Origin: Salvia splendens
Taxonomy: Eukaryota > Streptophyta > Magnoliopsida > Lamiales > Lamiaceae
DNA length: 64,000 nt
Assembly (NCBI RefSeq): GCF_004379255.2
Contig: NC_056035.1
Location: 18,249,902 to 18,313,901 of the forward strand
Reading direction: 5' to 3'
The notes beneath the pieces were generated by a model. It was not told where the DNA came from. It made no database searches and saw only the letters and a list, made by a program, of their open reading frames with translations. A program made the position numbers and the translations under genes. Of this stretch, positions 21,315 to 32,359 are shown piece by piece; within the stretch, counting starts at the first letter, position 1, and the number at the start of each line of letters is the position of its first letter.

Positions 21315-21969
21315 TCGCATAGATCCAGGTCAGGATATGTTAAGCGGCCTGGTGGATAAGCTTGAGTTCCTTTTCATGTCTATTCGTGCACTTATATGTG
21401 CCATGGAGACCAAATTTTTTGCAGTAATCTTTTTACCTAAGATTTTATTGAGTGGAGCTGTGGCATTTATTTTTTGGACCAATATATGCCTATAAATCAC
21501 CCTGTTCCTTTATTTACCAATGTCTTTTCATTTGCCTTGTGGATTTATACTTTCTGTCAGACCGGGAATCCAGTTTGATCAGGTAGAATGTAGAAACCTC
21601 GACCCGTTGACTATATAAACTATACAGTAGTAGACAGGAACCTCAGTTAGTTGAGGGTGAATGTCTATTTTTGTTATCCTTATACAGCTAGAATTCATCT
21701 CCATTAAAAACTGAACTATATATCATTAGAGCAATTGGAATATTATGCCAATCCACCATAAAAAAAAACACTTTTTCATGAATTTCGTATCTATTACGAG
21801 AAGTCTCAAGTAAACAATGAACCAAATTCCATGGAAGAGCATTCCATGCAAATATTTATCTTTAAAAGAATCAGCTCCAGAGACCGTTAAGAACTCCAGC
21901 CATGGAGCCCAGAAAAGGTGCACGAGCTTGTGCTTCTCGTTTATGTAGATATCGATTGATCCTAGCGTG

Positions 21970-22101
21970 ATGTTTCTCAAGCACTTGGATTCGGACAAGT
22001 TGAAGGAAGGAATCAAGAAATGGGCTAAAGCCGTTGCCACCTTTGCCCACCCGGTCAGCCAGCGCCTTGGCAGCTCCCGGAGATCGGACTCCGGTGGATG
22101 A
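21970..22101 (+). pseudogene. Possible gene fragment (terminal exon piece)
   Basis: A short plus-strand frame reads MFLKHLDSDKLKEGIKKWA, then KAVATFAHPVSQRLGSSRRS and stops at TGA 22099-22101. Composition looks like genuine protein (basic/amphipathic helix then Ser/Arg end), but no start exon is found upstream and I do not recognise the family. A longer minus-strand frame over the same bases (21726-22166) looks less protein-like. The rest of 21315-22334 is the RPL28 3' UTR and AT-rich spacer. Confidence 0.3.
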
Positions 22102-22334
22102 AGGGACATGACCCAGTTTGAAGTTTCCAACGTTTCAACTTTCAAGAGTTGATCAAACAAGAACAACTTACTTGTCTTTCATAGCAGCCAGATATTACCA
22201 AAAATTCTGCACTGGTCTTTTTTTACACAATAAATCTCTCAAAAATCAGCCGATCAACTAAAATGTTCAAGCTTAAGGTTGTCGGAAGTATAAAGGAGAA
22301 TTGATATGCTGAGGGAAAATACGTGAGAGACAAT

Positions 22335-23277
22335 AAGCGCCTCTTTCATTCTGCCAAGTCAACAATCTTTTTTTATTTATTTTATTTTCACAAAATTCTC
22401 TCTCCTCTCCGTTAACGCAATTATTTCTAAGATTCACAAAAATTCACCCTGCTCTCCCATCTCTGCGTTCCTTCTCCTGCCAATTCCCCCACTTTTTTTT
22501 TATCAAAGATGAAGAGAATAAATGCAAACAAGAAGAAGAAAAATAGGTTGAATTAAATTTTGGTACTGCACAAATTCTCCATAAATTTTCTTTTTTTTTT
22601 TTGTGACAATCAATATGATACAATTGTTACCTCTTACGAAATTCATGCGTAGCTTTGGGAATTTGTTGGGTGAAATCTGTTGTTATGCAATTGGGTTGGA
22701 ATGGAGATGCAATGGAGGGTGATGGATTGAATAGCCTATAGTTGATTAGAAGTTGGGCACCTTTCGTATGTAAATAATTATGACAAACAGTGTTGAATTT
22801 TGATAATGAGTTTTGGATATTTCTTCTTGTTTTTTCATTGTTGAACAATTGAATTGGTTATATTAATCATTTCAAATTTCAGAATGTGTAATCAATTGAC
22901 ATTAAGTTCGAGAAAAAGAACAACAGAAGGTTCAGTAAAAATTCAAACCTTTACTCATTCATATATGTGAATATCAAAACAACACCTAGTGCAAACTTGA
23001 CTAACTAATTCTTGAGGTTGACGTGGAAGATTTGAGAGAATTCTTGGGGTTGGCATAGAAAATTTGAGAGAAGCAATAAACAATGTAATCTCAATTTTTT
23101 TATGAAAACAGCGTAAAGAGCATCATTCTCTTTGAATAGGTAAATAGAAAGATAGTCCAGAACCTTTGTCCTAGCGGCAAAAAGCTTAGACATTATTGCA
23201 TGAGGTGCCGAGAGAATTTTGTGAAAATAAATTAATAAAAAAAGATTGCTGAATTGGCATAACGAAGGAGGCGCTCA
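22335..23277. mobile_element. Non-autonomous element with about 75-bp TIRs
   Basis: The left end AAGCGCCTCTTTCATTCTGC continues through a run of T to TTTTCACAAAATTCTCTC. The right end mirrors this: GAGAGAATTTTGTGAAAATA ... CGAAGGAGGCGCTC. The arms match over roughly 75 bp with some substitutions. The inside is AT-rich without a transposase. No clean target duplication could be read, so the superfamily is open. Confidence 0.7.
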
Positions 23278-23865
23278 TTAATTATCTACTATCTATACAT
23301 CTATAAATGGGAGTTTTTGGAAAAAAATATTAAAAAAATGACATCATAATTATCCCTGGCCGGTGATACGGAAAGAATGGGCCTGGATAAAAATAGGTTG
23401 CACTAATAAGATCAAACTTAGAACAGTCCAGGCCCATATAAATATACAAGAGAGAACACGTGTAATGTACATATTTGAGAGACTGACTAGTTAAATAAAA
23501 AAGAAGAAAGAAAGTTGGGTTTTAATTAAGAGATACCATAGCATGTGACCAACCTTAGTCAGAATTCCATTGTCGACTTCTGACCAAATATTTCAACTTA
23601 TAAATTTCAAACCTATAAACATTTTAAATTGGCCTGAAATTACCATACTCATCAGTCTTTAATTGGTTGTGATACAATGTTAGGAGCGGAATTGCACCTT
23701 TTTTTCAAAGATCTTAAGCTGAAATTGTTGGTTACTTTTGTCTATATGGAGGGGAAGAATTCAAATTTTTGCCTTTTCAATTCCAAAGTAGACACCCAAT
23801 CGAGCTAAAAGTGAAAACAGTTACTACAGATTTAATGTTAATTAATTAAAAGCTAAAGCCATGCG
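23278..23865. other. Intergenic DNA
   Basis: AT-rich spacer; no gene, repeat or motif that could be supported. Confidence 0.5.
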
Positions 23866-24946
23866 GGATCCGGATCCAGCACAGCCTGCTGTGTTAAAAA
23901 CGGTGCCGTATTGATATATATATATTCATCTCCTTTTTTATTTCTTTTATTTCCTTTCCTCGCTAGTGGAGCAAATTCCCATATGCAAAATAAACTTCTT
24001 AAAAAAACTCTTTCCTGCTAATCTTTTGGAACATAACATAATTAATTCGAACTTTGGGGAAACATTCATTAACTACTTCTCCCTTTGTCCGTCATTAGGT
24101 GTCTCATTTTACGATGACACGAGTTTTAATAAATGTTAAGAAAAGTGGATGGAAAAAAAGTTAATGGCAATATATATTAATTTTAAATGAAATGTGGAAA
24201 TAGAATATGAACCCTATTACCATTTATGGTAAAAATGAACCAAAACTCATATTCACGGTAAATTAAAATGAAAAAATAAGACTTATTCGCGAACATAAGG
24301 AATATTACCTATTAGATTATTCTATTAGATTATTTTAATCATGAAAAACAGAAATATGAAAAAATGAAGCGAAAAACGGCTAAGAACACTCCCCACATTT
24401 CTTATTTGTCACTCTTCTCATTTCTTTTATTTATGTAGTACGCCAATTATTTTTAAATACTAAAATGAACATAAATTAATTAAATTTATAAATTGAAATA
24501 GTTACTATACATTTTAATCATGATAAATGATGGCTAAAAATTTAATTAATTTTAAGTTCATTTTAGTAATTAATTAAAAATGCAAAAATATAAATAAAAG
24601 AAATGGGAAGAGCGAATTAATAATAAGACGTGTGTGTAGTGTTCGTAGCATTTTTTCTGTTTCTTTACACATTTCTGTTTACTATTTATGATGAGTATAA
24701 TATAATACTAATAGTTAATTAATGCTTCCTCGAAGTTTGAACTAATTATAATATTTACATTAGCCTATACTACCAAAAGATTTGCAAGAAAGAGTTTTTT
24801 AATAAGTTTATTTTGCATAGGGGAATTTGCTCCACTAGCGAGAAAGGAAATAAAAGAATTAAAAAAAGGAAATGAATATATATATATATATATATATATA
24901 TCAATACGGCACCGTTTTTGTCACAGTAGGGGATCCGGATGCCAGC
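23866..24946. repeat. Large inverted repeat (arms about 200 bp)
   Basis: The left arm (about 23866-24070) and right arm (about 24720-24946) are reverse complements over most of their length. They share AAAACGGTGCCGTATTGATA, CGCTAGTGGAGCAAATTCCC, TATGCAAAATAAACTT and AATCTTTTGG. The right arm has a longer (AT)n run (about 24877-24901). The roughly 650-bp loop includes a degenerate Stowaway-like start (CTCCCTTTGTCCGTCATTAG near 24078). The right arm ends 136 bp before the start codon of the gene at 25082, so it may be that gene's promoter region. Confidence 0.8.
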
Positions 24947-25081
24947 CATGTGTGGGTTTGGGGCAGCAAGCCTGCAGTGTGATATTAAAGTGATTATGAG
25001 TGTCAAATGAATGTCTTCAAAAGCTGCTGTTTTCTCACAAAAATACAAAATTGCAAGCATTTGTATTTGAAATTTCAAGCT

Positions 25082-25894
25082 ATGAAGATGACAGGAACAG
25101 ACAATGTAGATGTGGAATGCGGGTGAGTTGCTTTCATGTTTCTTTACTTTTCAAGTGTTGTTAAATTCCATGGATGATCTATAATCTTAAAAATTGGATA
25201 AAAATTTTATGTCAGTGAAAATAAGGTTGAAGGAGAAGATAGTTGGAGGACAGTTGAGTGTTTAAGAGGAAGATTGTTTGCTGAGAGAATGGCTTCCAAA
25301 AATGCTAGGGAGGAGGCACACCAATTGGGGATTATGGTCTAATCCAATCTAACTTAATTTGCTTCAAATTGATTTTTGTTAGTATTTTGATTTGTGAACT
25401 GATATTTTTTATATTTTTGAATAGCTGGTGGAAATGGAAGGGCTGTTAGAGCAAGAGGAGAAATGGAGAAACAAAGCTGAGAAGAAGCTGAAATTGCTGA
25501 TGAAGAAGCTTGAAATTGTGGGTAAATCATGGAGTGTGAGTGAGAGTGACTCCTCATTCAGGGGATCAGTGGAGGAGGATCCTTATTCTTCATCTTCAAA
25601 GTATGTTTATTATATGTGTCCCTTAGCTTGTCTTGACTCAAGAGTGTGATTTAGATGATCTCAACTTGGTTTTACTTTTATATATGCAGAACGGAATCAG
25701 CATCCGGTGCTGGTGCTGGTGTTGGTGCTGGTGTTGAAGAAGGCGTGGATAATTCGATGGCAATAGTTCGGGTGGAAAATGAGAGGGAGAGGAGCGTGAA
25801 ACAAGTGTTGGAATCATTGAGGCGTGCTAAAGAGCAGCTTCAGAGCTCAATAGAGAGAAGGCGCATGGGCATTAGCATGATTAAAGTTGGGTAG
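25082..25894 (+). CDS. Plant coiled-coil protein of unknown function
   Basis: Four exons with GT/AG introns keep one frame: 25082-25122, 25216-25336, 25425-25600 and 25690-25894, giving 180 aa. It starts MKMTGTDNVDVECGE; the middle part (LRGRLFAERMASKNAREEAH and LLEQEEKWRNKAEKKLKLLM) is strongly heptad-like and charged. A Ser/acidic stretch and a Gly/Ala/Val repeat (SGAGAGVGAGVEEGV) follow, then a second helix, RSVKQVLESLRRAKEQLQSS. There is no signal peptide or membrane segment. The architecture resembles small coiled-coil proteins common in dicots, but I cannot name the family or a function. Confidence 0.8.
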
Positions 25895-26575
25895 ATAAAT
25901 ATCACACTTCAATCACCATTATCAACAACTTTATTCATATAATAATATCTTTCCATATTCTTCTCTTTTATCCTACGGAATTATGTTTTGTTTACTAATT
26001 ACTATAGCATAGCATTTATCCTACGGAATTCATATAATAATATCTTTACATTTTACACACCGCCTCTTCATTTCACTTAGAAATAGACTTCACTTGAGAT
26101 GAGAAGCTAATATAGATAATAAACGCATTTACACTCCCCTCTTCTAGTATTTGAAGTATAACTGGGCTGAATAAATCCAAATAATGGGCCATACTAAATG
26201 ATCCCAATTTACCCATTTCTACAGCTAGATCAATGCAGGTTGGTTGATGTTGAGCGCAACTGCCACCCTCTTATTTCAACATTAAACCACATACAACACT
26301 CCATCTCTCAACTACTCCTACAATGCCCCTCCCTCCGTCACATGAATACCAATCCTATTTGATTATGAAACAAATTTTAAGAAATATAAACAAAAGTGGA
26401 TTGAATAATTTAGTTGAATATGAATCTAATTTATATATATTCATTTTATAATAAAATGTAAAATAAGTTGATGAAATGTGAGACCTACTTAGGGTTGTCG
26501 AAATAGGTACCCACAGGTATATGAACCCAATTTTGCACATTTAAGTTGATACTATATTTCTATTTCATATATTTC

Positions 26576-26611
26576 GGTATAGGACAATTCACGTGTAAAT
26601 TGTCCTATACC
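26576..26611. repeat. 14-bp perfect inverted repeat around a CACGTG
   Basis: Arms ggtataggacaatt (26576-26589) and aattgtcctatacc (26598-26611) are exact complements. The 8-base loop contains CACGTG, the G-box core. Confidence 0.8.
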
Positions 26612-26766
26612 CAAAACATCTACAGTAGAATAGAAACGGATAGCGATAGCAATAGCGATAGCAATAGCAATAGCAATAGATAATAAAGAAAAGGAAACTA
26701 TACCCAAGACATCTACAGCAGAATAGAAACAGATAGCAATAGCATAGATAATAAAGAACAGGAAAC
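26606..26766. repeat. Tandem duplication with (ATAGCA)n microsatellite
   Basis: Two copies of a block starting tatacccaa-acatctac and ending in aaaggaaac or aacaggaaac follow each other. Each includes an atagcgatagcaatag hexamer run, longer in the first copy. Confidence 0.8.
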
Positions 26767-28037
26767 ATCCCTCTGCCAAATCAACCAAACTAGTATTACA
26801 AATTTTCCAAGCATTCCATGCCAACTTGCATTGCTAATCAGGAATTACTCCTACCTAGAAACAAAATAAACCTGGCTAGAGCAATGCAAGTGGATGCATC
26901 AGCTAATTCCTCCACATCAGCTAACCCGGCTTAACCATAAGCAGTCAACAACCACAGACCACCACCTCCTGATCGGCATTTCATTACAAAGGATTGACCA
27001 ACCATTTCAAAAGCACTATTTCATAGGAAATTTTTTAACTACCATGCAAATCAAGAAAAACACTACCAAAATATCAAACAAACTAGAATATTCAAAGCCA
27101 ATTAGAAGAAATCTTACCAGAAACCCTATCAGATCAGATACCTCCTAAGAATTTTTATGAGGAAAAACTTGCAGAAATCCCCAACATATGCAATCATCTC
27201 AAAATAACTTCAAATGAAGTATAGGGTGATGATTATGAACAGTGGTTGAGTAACTGAGCATTAACCTTATCAAAAGTTGATAATGATCTCTACAGATAAA
27301 CTATTTGAAATGTAAATCATCATTCAAGACTTCATCAGCCACTTCAATAGAAACAAGCCAAAGGTTGACATAATTGCAGGCCCAGTTACTTCAGGGGGCA
27401 TACTATTGGATCAAACACGTTCTAACAAAACCTAACAGAAGACTTCCCATGCACCAACCAGACCACAAATTAAGGGTACAAACTGTTGACCAATATTTGT
27501 TATCCAATTCATACAAAGGTTATCATGCATTTCAATGTTAGCAGTCAATCAACAAGAAGCAGGTATGATATGACTACGAGAAAAGAGCAGCAAAATTATA
27601 CTAAATCTACACACATCTTCAATAAGACCCTTAAGAACCTATTTAATGCAGTTAATTTTTGAAATGGTTGGCATGCCGATTCAGAAGCACTAGCTTAGAG
27701 GAGGTGGTTGTTGATCTGTAGCAGGCATCACCAAGAAACCCATGATGACTAAAAGGAGTCCAAATTACACAAAACAAAAACTGCTTGTAAATCACAGACG
27801 ATCTTGCAAGCGGGTGTGCATGTCTGGTTGTCAGTAAAAGGGCAACAGTAGGAAGTTACTCTAACCTACCCATCCTGTAAAGAAATGAATAAGAAAAAAA
27901 TACATCCAATTAAAAATGCCACAAACAATAAGTAAATGAGCATTTAGGTCGTCAGAACCTTACAGACGAAAAAAGCATAAGGTTTGAAAAAGAAATTTCA
28001 GATGAATGTCTTACTATAGATTATGACCAAGTTTTTT

Positions 28038-29424
28038 TCAGGTTCCTCCACCAGCCTTTCCAGATATTGCTGTCTTCTGAAATGTTAAGCCCAGGAATGA
28101 GGAAAAGAACCAACAAATTATCTCATTACCACTACAACTTTCATAATCATACATTACAATTATTATTTTGATAAGAAACATAAACATCTCATTCATACAA
28201 AAAACACATATTTATAACTCACCACCTCAATATTCCCTTCTCCATTTGCCTTTGTACTAGCCTGAGGCTGAGAAAATCTGCATAGTTGCAAAGCCATCAA
28301 ATTAAATTAAATAAACTCAAAAACTCAACTCTTTCAAGAATGATTATCAAAATTTTCAATTGGAGCACATTCAAAATGTCCCCGTCACCAACATTATAAT
28401 ATGGAACCAATGTGAACTATGCTAGACCTGAGTGCTCTTGCTTTCTTTTTATCTTCCTCGGCTGAATCAATAACAGGAGTTGATCCAAACCTAGCTTGTC
28501 TAGCTTTTTTCTTAGCTTCCTCATCGGCTGATACAGATGTCGCAATCCCAAACCTAATGAACAATTAAATTGGGTGTCATATATTAATACAAGTTCCAAG
28601 AGGATAAAAACTCACATAACAACAAAGCAGCAACAACAACAAGAAATCCCACATAAGCAAAAGGGCCAAACCTCTCTGCTCTAGCTTTCCTTTTCAGATC
28701 TTCTGATTGCTTTAATGAATCCAATCCATCGGCAGCAGAAGCTTTACCAAACCTGTTTAAAAGCAGGTACTTAGAGAAACTGATTCACAACCATATTTTG
28801 TGAGATAAACAGCACCACCAATACTATTACTTACAAAAATAGAAGTGTAAGCAAGGCTATTTAAAGCAAACTACAGGTTCAAGTCAAAGAATACCCAACC
28901 GAGTTAAATGACTACAAAACTGACCCAGGAGGTTCTACAAAGGTATGCTAAGTGCCAATCCATAAATGATAATAAAATCGCGGCCAATTCCCAGCACCAA
29001 CTTGATGAGATGCCAATTTCTCGAATTTCAATCTCAAAACACCAAACACAAAAAAAGCCCCAAATGTCAAGCCATAAACCCTACCCTAACCACAACATAC
29101 ATGTCTGGAGTTACAATATAAGAGAAATCGAATCAGTGGAGGCAACAATATATACCTCTCGGCTCGAGAATTGCGCTTCTCCTCTTCAGAGAGAGTTACC
29201 GGCATCCCGAAGCGCTCGGCACGCTTCATCTTCTTCTGGATATCCGTGGCCGCAGCGCATTCGCTGGTGTTGAGAGGCGCCGCATCCGGAGTTCCCTTGG
29301 TTTCGTCGGCCGAAAGCTGTGGGGGTTGCTGAGTGGATGAGGCGTCTTCAACAGGGGATGGCGCTACATTGAGATCCGTGGTGGTTTTAGGGTTTTCGAG
29401 GTTAGGTGCTGCCGTGGTCGCCAT
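28038..29424 (-). CDS. MOS11: MOS11-like protein (THO1/CIP29-type, mRNA export)
   Basis: Five coding exons on the minus strand: 29156-29424, 28672-28752, 28428-28553, 28223-28277 and 28038-28076, together 189 aa in one frame. It starts [17 protein letters not shown]. The diagnostic feature is a series of R-A-x-R-F-G repeats: [47 protein letters not shown], and KKARALRFSQPQ, followed by the end SGKAGGGT. Arabidopsis MODIFIER OF SNC1 11 is a nuclear protein related to human CIP29 and acts in mRNA export and plant immunity. Splice sites often fall just before the G of GTTTGG in the repeats. A Harbinger-type element ends 129 bp upstream of the start codon. Confidence 0.9.
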
Positions 29425-29821
29425 TTGGTTGTGAGAGATAAAAAAATCTAGAAGTTGAAGGGAGAGAGGACTGATTATCCAAAATGGAGAGCCACTATAT
29501 TTGTAATTGTTACTCATTAAGTTAACTGCCCAAATCGGGTTAAGCCAATTTAGAGCATGTCCAATAGAAATAGCTCAGTCATAGCCTAATCATAGTTTAG
29601 TCATAAACTCCTCCTACCATATCAGCAGCATTAAAAAACTCCTTCTGTCACATCATTAGGAGAAGCAATAGTCTAGTCATAGCCTATCCACAATAAATAA
29701 AATTATAAAAACAAATAATTAACAATCACACATAATACGGAATTAAATTTACGACACAGATACGGAAAAACTCAATAATAATATTGAAATTTTAAAAAGT
29801 ACATTAATTAAAAAAATTACG

Positions 29822-31140
29822 TTAATCTAAAAAAAACTCCTCCGCCACACACGAGCCCCCCGGCTCCGTCTCACTCCTCGCCGTCGTCGCTGTCGCCGCC
29901 GTCGTTGTCGCCGCTATCCGGGACCCCCAAATCTGCGGCATCTGAGCCCGCGTCTGAGCCCCCACCTGTGCCGCGGCGGGATTCAAATCGGCCCGCATAC
30001 TCACGAGCATTGCGTGAAGAAAACTCTTCTCCTCGGGGTCAGTTGCCGCCCTCCATTCAGCTAAGATCTTGTACATCTGAGCTCGCGTTTGTTGACGCGC
30101 GAAGAAGAGGAGCTCGGCTGTCGACCCGCCAACAGGGGGGATGCCGACTGGACCTCCTGGGAGGCCTGGCGAGCCCGTTGCGCCCGCCTTTGACCAATCG
30201 GGCGAGTGCGGCGAGCAAACGCGGGAGGGGACGGGAACTCCTGTACATCCTCGGGGAGGTCGTGGGAACCGCCGCTGCTGTAATCATCGGTATAGTTCAG
30301 GCGATGCTTCTTCGGCCAGCCAGCATCGACACCTGCCCGAAACTTCTCGGAGTCCATCAGCACCTCATAGCAGTTCCAGTAGGTGAACTCCTTATAAAGC
30401 CTGGGCATGGGGAAGGCTTTCTCCGCTATCCTCCTGCAGTCGTCCTTAGTTTGGCCACTGGTCTGCATGCGGAGGGCTTTGGTGTACAAGCCTGAAAATC
30501 GGGAGACCTCGACCCTGATTCAGTCCCACCCATTCCGGCACTCCTCCCAGCTGCGTGGCCTCCCCTCCGGGCAAAATGCCTTGTAGGCTGCTGCTATTTT
30601 AGCCCACAAGTTGACGATCCTCTGATTGTTCGAGGCGAGGGGATCATCGCAAACACTCACCCACGCCTTGGACAGCGCGACGTTCTCCGCGTCTGTCCAC
30701 TTCCTCCGTGCCGGGCTGTCGTCATCAGCCGGCTGCGACGACTCGCCGACCACCGTCTTACCCTTCCCCTTCTTCTTCTTTGGCGCGCCCCGACCCCACC
30801 CTATTCCCCCCGTTTGAACAGGGGTGTCCGCATCCCCGAGATCTATCCCCAACTCCTCTAAGGAGAAAGTATCACACCCAGTGAACTGCGTCTCCGATGG
30901 AGTCGATGTGTGCAAAGAAGCAGTCACAAAATCAAAACTGGGGCGATAGACGTTGCCCCCCCGGCGTCCCCTGCATCCCCGGGTACCCCGGCATCATCTG
31001 CATCCCGGGTGCCCACCCCGGCATCATCTGCATCCCGGGTTGCATCCCCGGTACCCCCTGCCCGCCCGGCATCGCCGGCCACCCGGCATCCCCTGCCATC
31101 CCGGCATACCACCCCCCGGATGCCATCCCGGGCATCATCT
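29822..31140 (-). pseudogene. Harbinger ORF1 (Myb/SANT-like, NAM-associated), broken
   Basis: Minus-strand pieces read in order: a Gly/Met/Pro-rich start (30932-31138), then SPARRKWTDAENVALSKAWV with the SANT-like tryptophan spacing and EGRPRSWEECRNGWD (30520-30927), RLYKEFTYWNCYEVLMDSEK (30061-30489), and AEWRAATDPEEKSFLHAM (29822-30076). Such proteins are often labelled glutathione S-transferase T3-like in plant databases but are the DNA-binding partner of Harbinger transposases. Breaks: a TGA directly after RNGWD (30520-30522), a frame change near 30100, and a frame change and stop in the N-terminal part. Confidence 0.8.
30957..31140. repeat. GC-rich short repeats in the ORF1 start
   Basis: Repeated ggcatcatctgcatcccggg and shorter gcatcccc units encode the Gly/Met/Pro-rich stretch on the minus strand. 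Confidence 0.7.
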
Positions 31141-31582
31141 ACTGCCAATGGTACATGTTGTAGTACCCGGCCATCGGACCCCATCCACCTCCCACGGGTA
31201 CCGTGGGAGTTTGAGACCCGTCGTCCCTGGTGTAGGCTCGTTGTTGTGCTCTATTTCGCGTTGTTGCTCTTGTACAGAAATTAAGATAGAGAGAATACTC
31301 GTTAAAACAAGTGGTGCAAATGAAAATGACGTGCAAATCGCGTATATATAGTGTTTCGAAAATTAAATAAAAAAAATCCGCTGGCCGATCGCTCGCCGAT
31401 CGGGAGCCTGCAATGGCGGCCAGTCGATCGGCGAGCGCATCGGCCAGCGCTCGGGAATCGGCGTGCGCTCGCCGTTTTTCTTGCCGATTTGGCGCTCGCC
31501 TGCTGCAATGGTTCGGCGAGCGGACCGGCGAGCGCCACGGATCGGCTAGCCGGTCCGCTCGCCGCCATTGTGGATGCTCTTA

Positions 31583-31971
31583 TGTTTGAGACGTCCATTT
31601 TTTCCAATTTTCACAGTTTGATTTTGGCAGTTCCAGTTTTCTTAATTTTTTAAAATATTTTCATATATAATTATACCGTATAAAAATAAATTTGAACATA
31701 CAATGCGTAATTTAAATTGAAAGGAAGGCAATGAATGTGAAAAAAAAATCAATTTCATTAAATTAGAGTGTAACAATAATAACGTTCACGTAATAATTAC
31801 AATGTACTGACGGAAATTTAAAAACACAACATAGCAGAAAGTGTCTTCCCTCTCTTTCTCCCACTTAATTGACTGAAATGTTCTTTAGCTCCAGAGTATT
31901 TTCGCCCAAGAAAATTATAAAAATGAAAAAATAATCCAAACGATATTAAATCAAAGTTCAGTGACCACATA
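31583..31971. other. Short spacer between two Harbinger elements
   Basis: AT-rich; nothing recognised. Confidence 0.5.
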
Positions 31972-32359
31972 TAAGACCATCCGCAACGCTGTCTCTTATC
32001 TGTCTCTTAACCGTCTCATCTCGTCACTATTCATGGGCCCAACTGTACTTTTCATCTCATCTCTTAACTAAGAGACAACACATGCAACCCTCCATCTATT
32101 AACCGTCTCTTAATCATCTTATCCCTTAGCTATTTTTTCAATTTCATTTTTTTATTTTTATTTCCAACAAATTTAATTAATAAAAACATACTTCATTAAA
32201 TAAAATAAAATTACAACTTAAAATTCTAAAAAAATAAAAAACCACATTAATAAAATAAAAAATACATAATTTAAAATCTTCCGCTCACTCTCTCTAAATT
32301 CAAAATCTCAAAACTCAAAGAAGCAGAAGAAAGAGTTGTCTAATGGCGATCATGTGCGT

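Larger units (their letters stand above)
25895..28037. other. Intergenic DNA / MOS11 3' flank
   Basis: No gene found. It holds the 14-bp inverted repeat with a CACGTG loop at 26576-26611 and the duplicated block at 26606-26766. Part of the right side is presumably the MOS11 3' UTR, whose end cannot be seen. Confidence 0.5.
29553..31579 (-). mobile_element. Harbinger-type element carrying only the DNA-binding ORF (element F)
   Basis: The ends GAGCATGTCCAATAG and (inward from the right) GAGCATCCACAATGG are inverted, with TTA on both flanks (29550-29552 and 31580-31582), fitting PIF/Harbinger. It encodes a decayed SANT/NAM-associated type protein on the minus strand and no DDE transposase. The right 200 bp is very GC-rich, with many GGCGAGCG/CGATCGG repeats. 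It lies immediately upstream of MOS11. Confidence 0.8.

Noticed and set aside
21726..22166. A 146-aa minus-strand frame.
   Set aside because: Its end reads through AT-rich DNA and no family is recognised; the plus-strand piece at 21970-22101 looks more protein-like.
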